Counted from the stretch's first letter, positions 7,212 through 16,240 are shown. The stretch: DNA of 31,322 bases from an uncultured Lachnospiraceae bacterium (GCA_900555195.1 USKC01000005.1:1-31322), one strand, 5' to 3'. Translations and numbers: made by a program. Notes: generated by a model from the sequence alone, not told the origin.

Positions 7212-8327
7212 ATGAAACGGTATACAAAATTGAAATGGGGAATTCTGGCGGAACTCGCGCTCCTGTTTGTGCTGCTCGCAGTCAAACTGTCCTCAGAAAG
7301 GGCGGAAGATGCTTCCTCAGCCGCAGTTGTGGCGGAAGAGGAGGAAGAGGCAGAACAGGAATATATCAAATGGGTTGATTTTGATGTGACCGGCGAAGCG
7401 TTGAGTCAGGCATATGAAGCGGATGTGGATACCTACGGGACGGACTGGCATGTGGACTGGATCAGCCTCCTGGCCTATGGAGCGGCGAAAAACGGCGGCA
7501 TCTTTAACCAGAGGACGCTTGCGGACATGAAGGAAGCGGAACAGATGGTTCGGGAAGGGCGGATGGATTTGGAGACGGAAGGGGAAGCGCTTTCTGGCTA
7601 CGCCTATTACAAAGAGGCTTACGAAGCGGTGCTGGGCGGCATGGTAGGGGAATTTCTGCTGCAGGAAAAGGATGATGAGACGGGCGAGGTGGTGTGGAGA
7701 AGGAAGTACGGGTTGAAAGCCTTCTCCCCGATCGCCAAAGGATTTCCTTATTCAGACTATGACGATTTTGGGGTTTCCAGAAGTTACGGTTATCAGAGGC
7801 AGCATCTGGGACATGATATGATGGGGCAGATCGGCACTCCAGTTATCGCCATAGAGTCAGGATATGTGGAGGTGCTGGGCTGGAACCAATACGGCGGCTG
7901 GCGGATCGGGATCCGCAGCTTTGACCGGAAACGGTACTATTACTACGCCCATCTTCGCCAGGATTATCCTTATGCGGAGGGGCTTCAGGAAGGAGATGCC
8001 GTCACCGCAGGGGACGTAATCGGCTATATGGGCCATACCGGCTATTCTGCGACAGAGAACGTGAATAATATCAAGACCATACATCTGCATTGGGGATTGG
8101 AATTGATTTTTGACGAGTCCCAGAAGGAGTCAGACAATGAAATCTGGATCGATTGCTACCAACTGTCCCGTTTCCTCTATCAGAACCGGTCGGAAACCGT
8201 GAAGGTGGAGGGTACGCGAGAATGGGAACGGCTGTATGATCTGGAGGATCCGGCGGTGGAAGCATATCTGCAGGAGAGCATGGGGCAGAAGTCCAATATG
8301 AATTATATACGCAATAAAAACGAATAA
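7212..8327 (+). CDS. Membrane-anchored M23 family metallopeptidase
   Basis: This 371-aa protein has a basic N-terminus, one hydrophobic signal-anchor (about residues 8-27), a very acidic Ala/Glu-rich linker and an external domain. The C-terminal M23/LytM domain lies at about residues 195-310. Its zinc ligands are visible as HLGHDMMG (HxxxD type) and HLHWGLEL (HxH), so it is probably an active peptidoglycan endopeptidase rather than a degenerate one. The middle segment (about 50-190) is not recognised. The start at 7212 has AGGGAG at 7201-7206; an in-frame ATG at 7164 is less well placed. It is likely transcribed apart from the catabolic operon because a terminator precedes it. Roles in wall turnover or sporulation-related remodelling are possible. 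Confidence 0.87.
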   Translation: MKRYTKLKWGILAELALLFVLLAVKLSSERAEDASSAAVVAEEEEEAEQEYIKWVDFDVTGEALSQAYEADVDTYGTDWHVDWISLLAYGAAKNGGIFNQRTLADMKEAEQMVREGRMDLETEGEALSGYAYYKEAYEAVLGGMVGEFLLQEKDDETGEVVWRRKYGLKAFSPIAKGFPYSDYDDFGVSRSYGYQRQHLGHDMMGQIGTPVIAIESGYVEVLGWNQYGGWRIGIRSFDRKRYYYYAHLRQDYPYAEGLQEGDAVTAGDVIGYMGHTGYSATENVNNIKTIHLHWGLELIFDESQKESDNEIWIDCYQLSRFLYQNRSETVKVEGTREWERLYDLEDPAVEAYLQESMGQKSNMNYIRNKNE

Positions 8328-8362
8328 AGGAATAGTGGTAAACGATAAGATAAAACAAAACC

Positions 8363-8390
8363 TTGACACAGACGGAAACTGACTTATAAT
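8363..8390 (+). promoter_or_regulatory. Near-consensus sigma-A promoter of the LytTR/GHKL operon
   Basis: TTGACA (8363-8368) and TATAAT (8385-8390) are both perfect hexamers, separated by 16 bases. This is the strongest housekeeping promoter seen in the window. Transcription would start near 8397, leaving a leader of about 120 bases before the TTG start at 8516. The leader contains no convincing peptide gene. Confidence 0.85.
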
Positions 8391-8515
8391 ACAAACAGAG
8401 GAGTTTTTCATAAAGCAGATTTTAGCTGGAATGACATGCTGGAGAATTCTGTTCCTATGAAATAGGGGAGCGTAGAGGAGCAAGACGGATTCAGGAGAAG
8501 GCATGGAGGTATCGT

Positions 8516-9253
8516 TTGAGAATTGGAATATGTGAAGATATAGACGAGGACAGGAAGGCGCTGGGACTGCTGATAGAAAGTATAAAGGACAAGCTTTCTT
8601 TTCAGGCTGACGTAGTATATTTCAGCCAGGGAAGGCGACTGTTGGAAGCGGTCAGAAGGGGAGAGAAATTTGATTTGCTGCTTCTGGATATTTATCTTGA
8701 GGAAGTGGGTGGCCTGGAGATCGCCCGAACGGCCAGGACAAGCAATCCTGAAGTCCAGGTGGCCTTTGTGACCGCGAGTGAAGAATATGCTGTAGAGGCA
8801 TTTGAATTGTATGCATTGCACTATCTGGTCAAACCTGTGACACGGGAAGGAATAGAAACCCTTTTTATGCGCTATTTTGAGAGATACCGCCTTCCTGCGC
8901 ATAGCATAGAAATTCGGACAGAACGAAGATCATATCGTTTTCCCCTGCATTCCATTCAGAAAATACAAAGCAGCAATAAGGGAGTGGAGGTTTATCTGCA
9001 GGGAAGGGAAAAGCCGCAGAGGATCCCTACCTCTTTTATGAATGTGGAGAAACAGGTGGATACGGCTTATTTTTTGAAGATATCCCGGGGCCTCCTGGTA
9101 CATATGGATTTCATTGACCGAATGGAACAGGGATGTTGCCATTTTAGAGATGGGACATCGACATTGATCAGCCGCAAGGAAAGAAGAGAAATTCGCCACA
9201 AATATAATGATTATCTTTTTCGGAATCTGGAAGGGGGTAAGGGCGCTTGCTGA
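8516..9253 (+). CDS. LytTR-family response regulator
   Basis: This 245-aa protein has an N-terminal receiver domain: acidic pocket in GICEDIDED, phosphoacceptor Asp in LLLLDIYLEEVGG (about residue 58) and conserved Lys in HYLVKPVT. A C-terminal LytTR DNA-binding domain follows (about residues 130-240), including FLKISRGLLVHMDFI. It is the cytoplasmic transcription-factor half of the AgrA/LytR-type pair with the next gene, whose TTG start overlaps its last seven bases. The TTG start at 8516 is chosen because a perfect GGAGG lies at 8505-8509 with six-base spacing. The strong promoter at 8363-8390 drives it. Its targets are not identifiable. Confidence 0.92.
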   Translation: MRIGICEDIDEDRKALGLLIESIKDKLSFQADVVYFSQGRRLLEAVRRGEKFDLLLLDIYLEEVGGLEIARTARTSNPEVQVAFVTASEEYAVEAFELYALHYLVKPVTREGIETLFMRYFERYRLPAHSIEIRTERRSYRFPLHSIQKIQSSNKGVEVYLQGREKPQRIPTSFMNVEKQVDTAYFLKISRGLLVHMDFIDRMEQGCCHFRDGTSTLISRKERREIRHKYNDYLFRNLEGGKGAC

Positions 9254-10635
9254 ATACCCTGGAGATTTGCATACAGGCTTTGGGATTCCTGATACAGTCG
9301 GTTCCGATTGCAATTTTGTGCTTTGTGCCTTTTGATGACGAAGTGCTTCTCATCCCACGAAAGAAAACGATTGCCTGCGTTTGCGCATCCCTTCTCCTGG
9401 CTTCCGTATTTTTTGCTGGAATGACGGCGTTCCTGTATGCACGGCCAAATTTGAGAGAGGGAATATTGCGGCTGTGTGCAAATGGTTATATGGGATTGGC
9501 TCTACTGGTTGGAATTTTTTTCTTCTTTTGGAATGTGCGCGCCCCTAAAGGGGAGAAATTTCTGGTCATTCTGATCCTTGTTCATTATGCCGCGGTTCTG
9601 TTTACGATGACATCTTATCTGAACGGCCTTCTGGACGAATATAGGGGGTACGCCTGGAAAGAAGAAGCCATGTATGGCTATGATGCTTGTTTTATCAGTT
9701 TTGGGCTGATGGGCATTACAGTGCCTCTGCTATATATCTTTCTGCGGGGGAAAGTCCGCCGCAGCCTTCCGGCTATGGAAGAGCGTACCATGAAAAGAGG
9801 AGGTGCCTATCTGGCAATTTCGATGCTGCTTTACTGTGGCGTAGTATATGTGCTGACTGCAACAGAATTCCCATCGGGTTTCCAAGGAATACCTGTTTTG
9901 TATGTGCTGGGAGCGTTCCTGCTGACGGACTGCGTGATCTATTTCATGTTCTTTACAGAGATAGAATTGGTAAACAGAAACAGGAGGCTGGAGGAGCAGC
10001 TTCGGGATTTTGATGAGCAGTATAGGCGTATTAGCAGTAGTATTGAAGAATCCCGCCGGACCCGCCATGATATTCGCCATCACCTGAATATGATAAGCAT
10101 GTTCAATGAACAGAGGGCGTATGAGGAATTGACGGCTTATCTGGCCAGGTATGAAGCTGCATATCGAAGCCAGGAAGAACGGATTTTCTGCGGTTATCCG
10201 GCTGTTGATGGTATTTTAAAATATTACGTCCGGCTTGCTGAAGAGAATGCAATTGAAGTGAATATGGAGTTGAGCACGCTGAAAGAGAGTATGTCTTTTG
10301 ATGTGATCGATATGGTTGTCCTGCTTGGGAATGTGGTGGAAAATGCGATAGAATCCTGTATTCGACTGTCAGTTGACAGGAAGCGTTATATTCGTATCTG
10401 TATGCAGCGGAAAAGGAATCTATTGTTGATCCTTGTGGAAAATAGCTGTGAATCGGATGGGGTGGAGCAGATGGAATTCAGAGATTCCATTCCGGCCATA
10501 TCCACTAAACATGCGGGAACTGGGCAGGGAATGAAGAGCGTTCGCCTGGTAGCTGAAAAATACGGAGGAAGCGTGGAATATAAGAAGCGGGACGGTACTT
10601 TCTGGACAAGGATCGTTTTGAATGAACCGGAGTAA
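9247..10635 (+). CDS. GHKL-domain sensor histidine kinase (AgrC/NatK-like)
   Basis: This 462-aa protein has about six hydrophobic helices in the first 235 residues and a coiled linker around residues 240-265. The H-box RRTRHDIRHHLNM supplies the phosphoacceptor His. The C-terminal GHKL ATPase has the N-box LLGNVVENAIESC and a glycine box GTGQGMKSV. This is the HPK10-type layout that partners LytTR regulators. The start is TTG at 9247, inside the end of the regulator gene, with a G-rich ribosome site at 9234-9238, so translation is probably coupled. No signalling-peptide gene is seen nearby, so the ligand is unknown. Confidence 0.9.
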   Translation: MLNTLEICIQALGFLIQSVPIAILCFVPFDDEVLLIPRKKTIACVCASLLLASVFFAGMTAFLYARPNLREGILRLCANGYMGLALLVGIFFFFWNVRAPKGEKFLVILILVHYAAVLFTMTSYLNGLLDEYRGYAWKEEAMYGYDACFISFGLMGITVPLLYIFLRGKVRRSLPAMEERTMKRGGAYLAISMLLYCGVVYVLTATEFPSGFQGIPVLYVLGAFLLTDCVIYFMFFTEIELVNRNRRLEEQLRDFDEQYRRISSSIEESRRTRHDIRHHLNMISMFNEQRAYEELTAYLARYEAAYRSQEERIFCGYPAVDGILKYYVRLAEENAIEVNMELSTLKESMSFDVIDMVVLLGNVVENAIESCIRLSVDRKRYIRICMQRKRNLLLILVENSCESDGVEQMEFRDSIPAISTKHAGTGQGMKSVRLVAEKYGGSVEYKKRDGTFWTRIVLNEPE

Positions 10636-10693
10636 AAAGGAACAGTTATTCCTGATAAATAGCGGAGTGAATGGTTTGGAAACCAACCAAACG

Positions 10694-10740
10694 GTACTTT
10701 CGACCAGGAATTTTTTTTGCCTATAATAATTTTAAAGTAC
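10694..10740 (+). promoter_or_regulatory. Candidate promoter flanked by a 7-bp inverted repeat
   Basis: TATAAT at 10722-10727 lies after an eight-T run and 27 bases before the downstream start codon; the best -35 position (TTCGAC at 10699-10704, 17-base spacing) is poor. The -10 is enclosed by perfect arms GTACTTT (10694-10700) and AAAGTAC (10734-10740), 40 bases centre to centre. A regulator-dependent promoter would fit a weak -35 with symmetric flanking sites, but this is inference. Confidence 0.4.
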
Positions 10741-10753
10741 GGAGGTTGGAGAA

Positions 10754-11659
10754 ATGGAAGAGTTTGAACCAATTTCTTTGTCAGATAAAGGCAGGGTGGA
10801 TGCATACCTGAATGAATTTGGTGGGGGATCCTGCCAGCATAGCTTTGCGGCCCTGTATGCATTTGCTGAAAAATATGGAACCAGAATATGTGAATTTGAG
10901 GATTGCCTTTTGGTAAGGCAACCTGCAAAGGATGAAGGCGGGTATATTTCCTGCCTGATGCCTTTGGGGAAGGGGGATCGGAGAAGGGCGCTTGGTTTCC
11001 TTAAGAAGCGGGCACATGAAGAAGGGAAACGGCTAAAACTTCAGGCAATTACAGAAGAGGCAAAGAAATATCTGGAAATGGAACAAAGCGGTGTATTTGA
11101 GATCATCCCACAGCGTGATTATGCTGAGTATCTGTATGAGGCGAAAAAACTTGTCACGCTAGAAGGAAGCGAGATGAAGAATGTCCGCCAGTTCTATAAC
11201 CGTTTTCAACGAAATTTCAAGGGGCGGACGGAACTGATTCCGATCAGAGTGAAAGAATTGACAGATGTGCTGGAGTTTCAGGAGAAGTGGCTTTTTGAAC
11301 GGAGAGACAGAGAGGATTATTCCATCCTGTGTGCAGAAGGGAAAGCGATAGAGCGAGTTTGCGCGCATTTTGAGGAACTTGGTTTTGTTGGCATGTTGGT
11401 GCGCGTGGATGGTCAGGTTTGCGGATATGCACTGGGATGCGGTATTTCGGATAAAACGTTGGATATATTCTTTGAAAAAGGGGATACACGAATCAGAGAT
11501 ATCTATCGCTGTCTGGTGACAGATATGATTCGGATGCATGGTGCAGAATATGAATGGGTGAATCGGGAAGAAGATCTGGGGGATGAAGGAATGCGCTATT
11601 CTAAGCTTTCTTACCGGCCGGATCGAATGCTGAATAAATATATCGCCCTGGAAAGATAA
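10754..11659 (+). CDS. DUF2156 / phosphatidylglycerol lysyltransferase C-terminal domain-like protein
   Basis: This 301-aa soluble protein has two GNAT-like halves. The C-terminal signature WVNREEDLGDEGMRYSKLSY, followed by a P-x-x-ML-x-KY ending, is typical of the DUF2156 family, which is homologous to the catalytic domain of MprF-type aminoacyl-phosphatidylglycerol synthases. It lacks the membrane flippase domain of MprF. Stand-alone copies are widespread in Clostridia, and their substrate is generally unproven. The start at 10754 is supported by GGAGG at 10741-10745 and GGAG at 10748-10751. It is separated from its neighbours by about 118 bases on each side and may be a single-gene unit. 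Confidence 0.83.
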   Translation: MEEFEPISLSDKGRVDAYLNEFGGGSCQHSFAALYAFAEKYGTRICEFEDCLLVRQPAKDEGGYISCLMPLGKGDRRRALGFLKKRAHEEGKRLKLQAITEEAKKYLEMEQSGVFEIIPQRDYAEYLYEAKKLVTLEGSEMKNVRQFYNRFQRNFKGRTELIPIRVKELTDVLEFQEKWLFERRDREDYSILCAEGKAIERVCAHFEELGFVGMLVRVDGQVCGYALGCGISDKTLDIFFEKGDTRIRDIYRCLVTDMIRMHGAEYEWVNREEDLGDEGMRYSKLSYRPDRMLNKYIALER

Positions 11660-11777
11660 AAACGGTTTCAGATCTGTCCGGCTTGCTGCGTCTAAAATGC
11701 TAGGCTGTTTGTGCTGGAGCGTCACAAATAGCCATGAGACGCCGCCCCGTCATTTACGCTTCGGAATGGAGATGAGA

Positions 11778-12707
11778 ATGAACAGGTTACAGGCGAATCT
11801 GTCGCTTTTGGCGATTACGCTTTTGGCAGGGATTCAATATGCGTTTTTGAAAGATGTGCCGGAGTCGGCTTCCGGCTTTTCTTATCTATTTATCACGAAT
11901 CTGATTGGGTTTCTGATCGCATTGCCCGTATTAGGAGGACAACTGTATAGGTCTTCTCCAAGGCAGATTCTCTATAGTGCCCTGTTGGCATTATTGCTCT
12001 TAGGCTTTAATCTGTTCATGCTTCTGGGGTCTGCAGGATTGGATACGACAGTCACGTCTTTTACAGTGACGGCTTATATCATTTTTGTTCCATTTATTTC
12101 CCTATTGTTTAAGAAAAAGGTGAGCAGGAACCAGATGGCGGGAGTGTTAATTGTGCTGCTGGGTTTGGCGCTGTCCATGGGGGTGAATGGAAAAGGCTTT
12201 CTGAACATTGGGATTCTCTATTTGCTGGTGGCGGATTTGTGCTTTGCAGTATCCATTGTGTTGCTGGAGGAGATCAGCGCCCAGATGAATCCGGCAGTGC
12301 TGGTGATGGGTGAACTGTTTTTCGGAAGCCTGTTTTCTTTCGTAGGATGGCTGGTGGAAGATGGATTTGCTTTGGTGCTGCCAGGCGACGCGGCGTTCTG
12401 GAGAAGTGCATTTTTTGTGGCATTTTTCATACGGGGAATGTATGGGATCGTTCAGATTTATGCGCAGCGTTATGTGGGAGCTATTCAGGTGTCACTCATT
12501 TTTTCTACAGAAATTATTTTCACTTTGCTGTTGTCGCCTCTTCTTTCCATTCTTCTTGGCTCTCAGCCTGAACAGATCGATCTGGCAAAAGTGCTGGGGT
12601 GTTTGGTAATCGTTTCCGGAATCCTGGTGGCGGACGGGACGGTATGGAAGTCGTTGCGTGAAATTGGGGGGAAGGCAGTTGCCAGAAAGAAGGTACGGAA
12701 TGAATAG
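11778..12707 (+). CDS. EamA/DMT-family membrane transporter
   Basis: This 309-aa protein is hydrophobic throughout, with about ten transmembrane helices in two similar halves as expected for the drug/metabolite transporter superfamily. Family-typical features include a short cytoplasmic basic loop KKKVSRNQ at the end of the third or fourth helix, the conserved start of the second half LLVADLCFAVSIVLLE, and a basic C-terminal tail. The start at 11778 is favoured over ATG at 11766 and 11772 because GGAG (11768-11771) is six bases upstream. Substrate cannot be predicted; family members export metabolites, amino acids or nucleosides. Its stop overlaps the next start by eight bases, tying it to the signalling operon that follows. 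Confidence 0.9.
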   Translation: MNRLQANLSLLAITLLAGIQYAFLKDVPESASGFSYLFITNLIGFLIALPVLGGQLYRSSPRQILYSALLALLLLGFNLFMLLGSAGLDTTVTSFTVTAYIIFVPFISLLFKKKVSRNQMAGVLIVLLGLALSMGVNGKGFLNIGILYLLVADLCFAVSIVLLEEISAQMNPAVLVMGELFFGSLFSFVGWLVEDGFALVLPGDAAFWRSAFFVAFFIRGMYGIVQIYAQRYVGAIQVSLIFSTEIIFTLLLSPLLSILLGSQPEQIDLAKVLGCLVIVSGILVADGTVWKSLREIGGKAVARKKVRNE

Positions 12708-13605
12708 AGGGCATTTGCATGCAGTGGGCCAGATTGCGGTCTCTGCGTTGATCTATCTGGCAGTGGAACTGCCGTTCTCCCTGACCGGATTCCCTGGGAC
12801 GCAACAGTTGGCGGGCCCTTCTGCGGGGGTGGCTCTGCTCCTGGGGCTTCTGGCCGGCAGAACGGGTGCGGTTGGGTGTGTGGTTGGCGCTGGGGTGGCT
12901 GCGGCTTTGTCGGAAAAGGCGGGCATATTTATTTTGATAGCGGCAGCAGGCGTAGCCTCGTTGGCACTCATTCCTTATACGCTCTGGTATGCGAAACAGG
13001 AAGCGGAGCAGGTCTCACTTCGTTCAGGAAGAGACTTCCTGAAGTATACGTTGATTTTGGCGGTAGGAGCGGCAGGAAATGCATTTTTTGCTCTGTTCCT
13101 GGGAGGGCCTGGCGCTGTATTTCCTGCATTTGCATTCACTCTGTTCTGGGGGCTGGTGGAGGGCGCGCCGTTACTGATTCTTCTTATTTCCATTCTGGGT
13201 GTACGTCCCGCCTGCCCGGCGCGTGCACGGCAGGAGTGGGATCTGGAACTTATCATCCCGCCGGAGATAGAACGCATCGGAGAGGTGAACGACAGGATAG
13301 AAGAGTTGGGAATGGAGAAAGGCCTGAACCGAAAAGAGATGTTCCGCCTAATGGCCTGTCTGGAAGAAATTCTTCTGCGCGTTCTCCAGAATGCGCAGGT
13401 ATCAGGCAATATTGAGATCTGTATCCTGGCACGGGAGACGGTTATGATCCGGATAACCTATTCGGGTAATAGGTATAATCCGTTGCATATGAATAAGGAA
13501 GAGGAGATGGAAGATTTGGCTGGGCTGAAGATTTTCCTGCAGATGTCTTTGCGGGCCTCCTGGCGCCGGCGGGGAGAAAATAAGGAGATTCGGATTGTGG
13601 TGTAA
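12700..13605 (+). CDS. Membrane protein with degenerate anti-sigma-like GHKL ATPase domain
   Basis: This 301-aa protein has roughly six hydrophobic helices in residues 1-170, a MASE1-like or ECF-S-like layout that I cannot assign firmly. A cytoplasmic domain of about 130 residues follows and resembles RsbW/SpoIIAB kinases. The domain keeps the paired Glu of the N-box (CLEEILLRVLQNA), but the Mg-chelating Asn is Arg, and the adenine-binding Asp position reads Tyr in TYSGNRYNP. ATP binding is therefore doubtful and a binding or scaffolding role more likely (inference). The start at 12700 overlaps the transporter stop. It lies directly upstream of a PP2C phosphatase and an intact RsbW-like kinase, which suggests it takes part in the same partner-switch circuit. 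Confidence 0.68.
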   Translation: MNRGHLHAVGQIAVSALIYLAVELPFSLTGFPGTQQLAGPSAGVALLLGLLAGRTGAVGCVVGAGVAAALSEKAGIFILIAAAGVASLALIPYTLWYAKQEAEQVSLRSGRDFLKYTLILAVGAAGNAFFALFLGGPGAVFPAFAFTLFWGLVEGAPLLILLISILGVRPACPARARQEWDLELIIPPEIERIGEVNDRIEELGMEKGLNRKEMFRLMACLEEILLRVLQNAQVSGNIEICILARETVMIRITYSGNRYNPLHMNKEEEMEDLAGLKIFLQMSLRASWRRRGENKEIRIVV

Positions 13606-13680
13606 TACATAAGAAAAGGGCGGAGTTCATACCTGCCCACTACACTTGGGATATGGAACTGGGTGGTTTGTGAGAAAGGA

Positions 13681-15867
13681 ATGAAAGTGAAGTTGAAACA
13701 GAAAAAGAATTCCATCGGATATAAAATTATCATGCTGATGCTGTTCGTGTCTCTCACCGGGCTAGCCTTCAGCATTATAGTGAGCCTGGCCAATATGCTT
13801 GCCATTAGGAGCAGTTACCTTGCTACGAACCGGACATTGGAGGAAGAAGTATCAGGCAGGAGCGAAGATGCGCTGCTTGCCCAAATGCAGCAAAATTTGC
13901 GTTCTTTGGCGACAGACCGGACTTCTGTGAATGCGGCTTCTAGCCTGGAACGTTATCTTGGAATCGTACAAAACTTATCCGGCTATATCACCAGCCTGTA
14001 TCAAGAGCCGGAAGCATTCAGAAGTCAGAAAGTGTACGGCCCCAGCCCAGAAAATGGAGGGACATATACTCTGCAGTTTTATACAGAATCGGATGTGCCG
14101 GCGGAGGATGTGCAGGAAGAGGCGGATTTGCTGGGAAATGTGGAATATATTTTCGATCCGGTCATCCGTAATAATGAAGATGTGATTACGACGATCTATC
14201 TTGCTACGGAATCAGGGATACTGCTGTCCTATGATCCGGATTCGGATAGGGCGAACTCCCCTTATTATGATTTCAAGGAGACGGAATGGTACCAAGCGGT
14301 GATGAAAGAAGGGAAGCCTTTATATACCGATGTCTATAAAGGGGCCTATGGCTGGGGGTTAATGACTACTTGCGCGGCGCCCTTCTACGGAGCGGATGGT
14401 GAAATCACTGGTGTAGTCTGTATCGATTTGCAGCTGGAGGATATACAGAGGGAACTGGTCAGCGTGGATATCAGCGAGCATGCATCCGCGTATCTGGTGG
14501 ATCGTTATGGTAACCTGATTGCTGGACCGGATGTGGATTACAGCACAGAATCCTTCCGGCAGCTGTCAGAACTGAACAGTTCTCCAGAATTTGAAAAAGT
14601 GTCGGCGGGCATTTTGGCACAGGAGAATGGCGTGAGTGAGGTGGAAGGAAAGTTTTATGCCTATGCGCCTATTGATCATGTGGATTGGTCGTTAATCATT
14701 ATTGTGCCCAAGGAAGATATTCTGCAGCCAGTTACAGAGATGTTGGATACCATTAATGGAGAGATGGAGGAATCCAGCACCTTTATTTCCAGGCGCATCA
14801 TGGCGGCTGTGGTGAGTCTTATCCTGGTTCTGCTTTTGAGTGTGGCTTTGATTGTATATATGGCTGTGCGCTTTACCGGAAGGTTGGTGGAGCCGCTTCA
14901 GAGCATGCGCAGACAGGTGAGGGTGATCAGCGGAGGAGAACTGGATGTCCGGGTGAAGGTGGAAAGCGATGATGAAGTGGGAGAGTTGGCAGAGGAATTC
15001 AACCAGATGGCCTCTTCCCTGAAGGAGCATATTGAACAGATACGCATGGTGACGGCAGAGAAAGAACGGATCGGCGCGGAATTGAGTGTGGCGAAACAGA
15101 TTCAGGCGAATATGCTGCCCAATATTTTCCCGCCATTTCCTGAACGGACGGAGTTTGATATCTATGCCTCCATGACCCCCGCACGGGAAGTTGGAGGAGA
15201 TTTCTATGATTTCTTTTTGGTGGATGAAGATCACCTTGCAGTGGTGATGGCAGACGTATCGGGTAAGGGTGTTCCGGCAGCGCTGTTTATGGTGATTGCA
15301 AAAACGTTGATTAAGGATTGTGTCCAGATGGGACGTGGCCCGGCAGAAGCTTTTGCGGAGGTGAACAATAAACTTTGTGAATCTAATGATGAAGGGATGT
15401 TTGTGACGGCCTGGTTGGGCCTGTTGGAGATTTCTACGGGAAAGATGGCCTATGTAAATGCGGGCCATAATCCGCCGTTGATTGGTAAAAAGAAGGAAGG
15501 ATTTGCGTATTTGAAAATGCGTCCGGGCTTTGTCCTGGCGGGAATGGAAGATATGTCTTACAAGAGCGGGGAACTTTTTCTGGAAGAGGGGGATGTTCTT
15601 TTCCTTTATACAGATGGTGTAACGGAAGCGGCTCGGAAGGATAATGAACTGTATGGGGAAGAGCGTCTGCGTCAGATCCTGAACGCCCATACGGGCAAAA
15701 GGGCGGAAGAATTGGTACGGGCGGTCGGAGAAGATATAGGAAATTTTGTGGAAGGGGCAGATCAGTTTGACGACATCACAATGTTGGCGTTGCAGATAAC
15801 GGAATCCCGCGATGCCCGAAAGGAGGGTGCGTATGAAGTCAAAGACAGTGAAAGCAACCCTGGATAA
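13681..15867 (+). CDS. dCache-HAMP-PP2C (SpoIIE/RsbU-type) membrane phosphatase
   Basis: This 728-aa protein has one N-terminal membrane helix (about 14-38), a large external segment (about 45-370) with a Cache-like pattern including YLATESGILLSYDPDS, and a second helix (about 373-397). A HAMP linker and a C-terminal PP2C-type SpoIIE domain (about 465-715) follow. Metal-binding acids are visible in GGDFYDFF, MADVSGKG, LYTDGVTEA and QFDDITM, so it should be an active serine phosphatase acting on an anti-sigma antagonist. The start is uncertain: ATG 13681, GTG 13687 (better spaced from AAAGGA at 13675-13680) and GTG 13663 are all in frame. Its last 35 bases overlap the RsbW-like gene, giving a sensor-phosphatase/kinase pair. 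Confidence 0.9.
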   Translation: MKVKLKQKKNSIGYKIIMLMLFVSLTGLAFSIIVSLANMLAIRSSYLATNRTLEEEVSGRSEDALLAQMQQNLRSLATDRTSVNAASSLERYLGIVQNLSGYITSLYQEPEAFRSQKVYGPSPENGGTYTLQFYTESDVPAEDVQEEADLLGNVEYIFDPVIRNNEDVITTIYLATESGILLSYDPDSDRANSPYYDFKETEWYQAVMKEGKPLYTDVYKGAYGWGLMTTCAAPFYGADGEITGVVCIDLQLEDIQRELVSVDISEHASAYLVDRYGNLIAGPDVDYSTESFRQLSELNSSPEFEKVSAGILAQENGVSEVEGKFYAYAPIDHVDWSLIIIVPKEDILQPVTEMLDTINGEMEESSTFISRRIMAAVVSLILVLLLSVALIVYMAVRFTGRLVEPLQSMRRQVRVISGGELDVRVKVESDDEVGELAEEFNQMASSLKEHIEQIRMVTAEKERIGAELSVAKQIQANMLPNIFPPFPERTEFDIYASMTPAREVGGDFYDFFLVDEDHLAVVMADVSGKGVPAALFMVIAKTLIKDCVQMGRGPAEAFAEVNNKLCESNDEGMFVTAWLGLLEISTGKMAYVNAGHNPPLIGKKKEGFAYLKMRPGFVLAGMEDMSYKSGELFLEEGDVLFLYTDGVTEAARKDNELYGEERLRQILNAHTGKRAEELVRAVGEDIGNFVEGADQFDDITMLALQITESRDARKEGAYEVKDSESNPG

Positions 15868-16240
15868 TCTGGATGTAATTCAGCAATTCATTGAAGAACA
15901 GCTTGAAGGGGCGGGATGTCCGGCTAAGGTCATTATGCAGATTTCTATGGCTGTAGAAGAGATCTATGTGAATATCGCTCATTATGCTTACCAGCCGGGA
16001 ATTGGAGATGCTACAGTGAGTTGCCTTGTAGGTGAAGAACCGCTGGAAGTGACGATTCAGTTCTTAGATAGCGGCACACCCTTTGATCCTTTGGCGCGGC
16101 CGGATGCAGATACGACATTGCCCGCGGAAGAAAGGACTCCCGGAGGCCTGGGGATACTATTGGTGAAAAAATCTATGGACCAGGTGGACTACAGATATGA
16201 GGATGGGAAAAATATCCTGACCATTAAGAAACAGTGGTGA
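15833..16240 (+). CDS. RsbW-like anti-sigma serine/threonine kinase (HATPase_c)
   Basis: This compact 135-aa GHKL ATPase has all the main boxes: N-box SMAVEEIYVNIAHYAY, DSGTPFDPL for adenine binding, and the glycine box PGGLGILLVKKSMDQV. Length and order match RsbW/SpoIIAB-type kinases, which bind either a sigma factor or its STAS-domain antagonist and phosphorylate the antagonist. The start at 15833 has AGGAGGG at 15821-15827 and overlaps the phosphatase gene by 35 bases, implying coupled translation. Neither a STAS antagonist nor a sigma factor is encoded in the window, so the controlled partner must be elsewhere, or this kinase acts on a non-sigma target. Confidence 0.88.
   Translation: MKSKTVKATLDNLDVIQQFIEEQLEGAGCPAKVIMQISMAVEEIYVNIAHYAYQPGIGDATVSCLVGEEPLEVTIQFLDSGTPFDPLARPDADTTLPAEERTPGGLGILLVKKSMDQVDYRYEDGKNILTIKKQW

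Noticed and set aside
6908..7378. 156-aa plus-strand open frame across the hairpin spacer
   Set aside because: It is built from palindromic repeat sequence and then runs out of frame into the M23 gene; no family resemblance.
8391..8515. Possible AgrD-like peptide gene in the leader of the LytTR/GHKL operon
   Set aside because: Only a 9-codon ORF is visible; no AgrD-type cyclic-peptide motif and no AgrB protease gene.
14692..15690. 332-aa minus-strand open frame opposite the PP2C gene
   Set aside because: It lies wholly antisense to a strongly recognisable SpoIIE-type coding region, is His/Gln-rich in the way reverse frames are, and has no domain motif.
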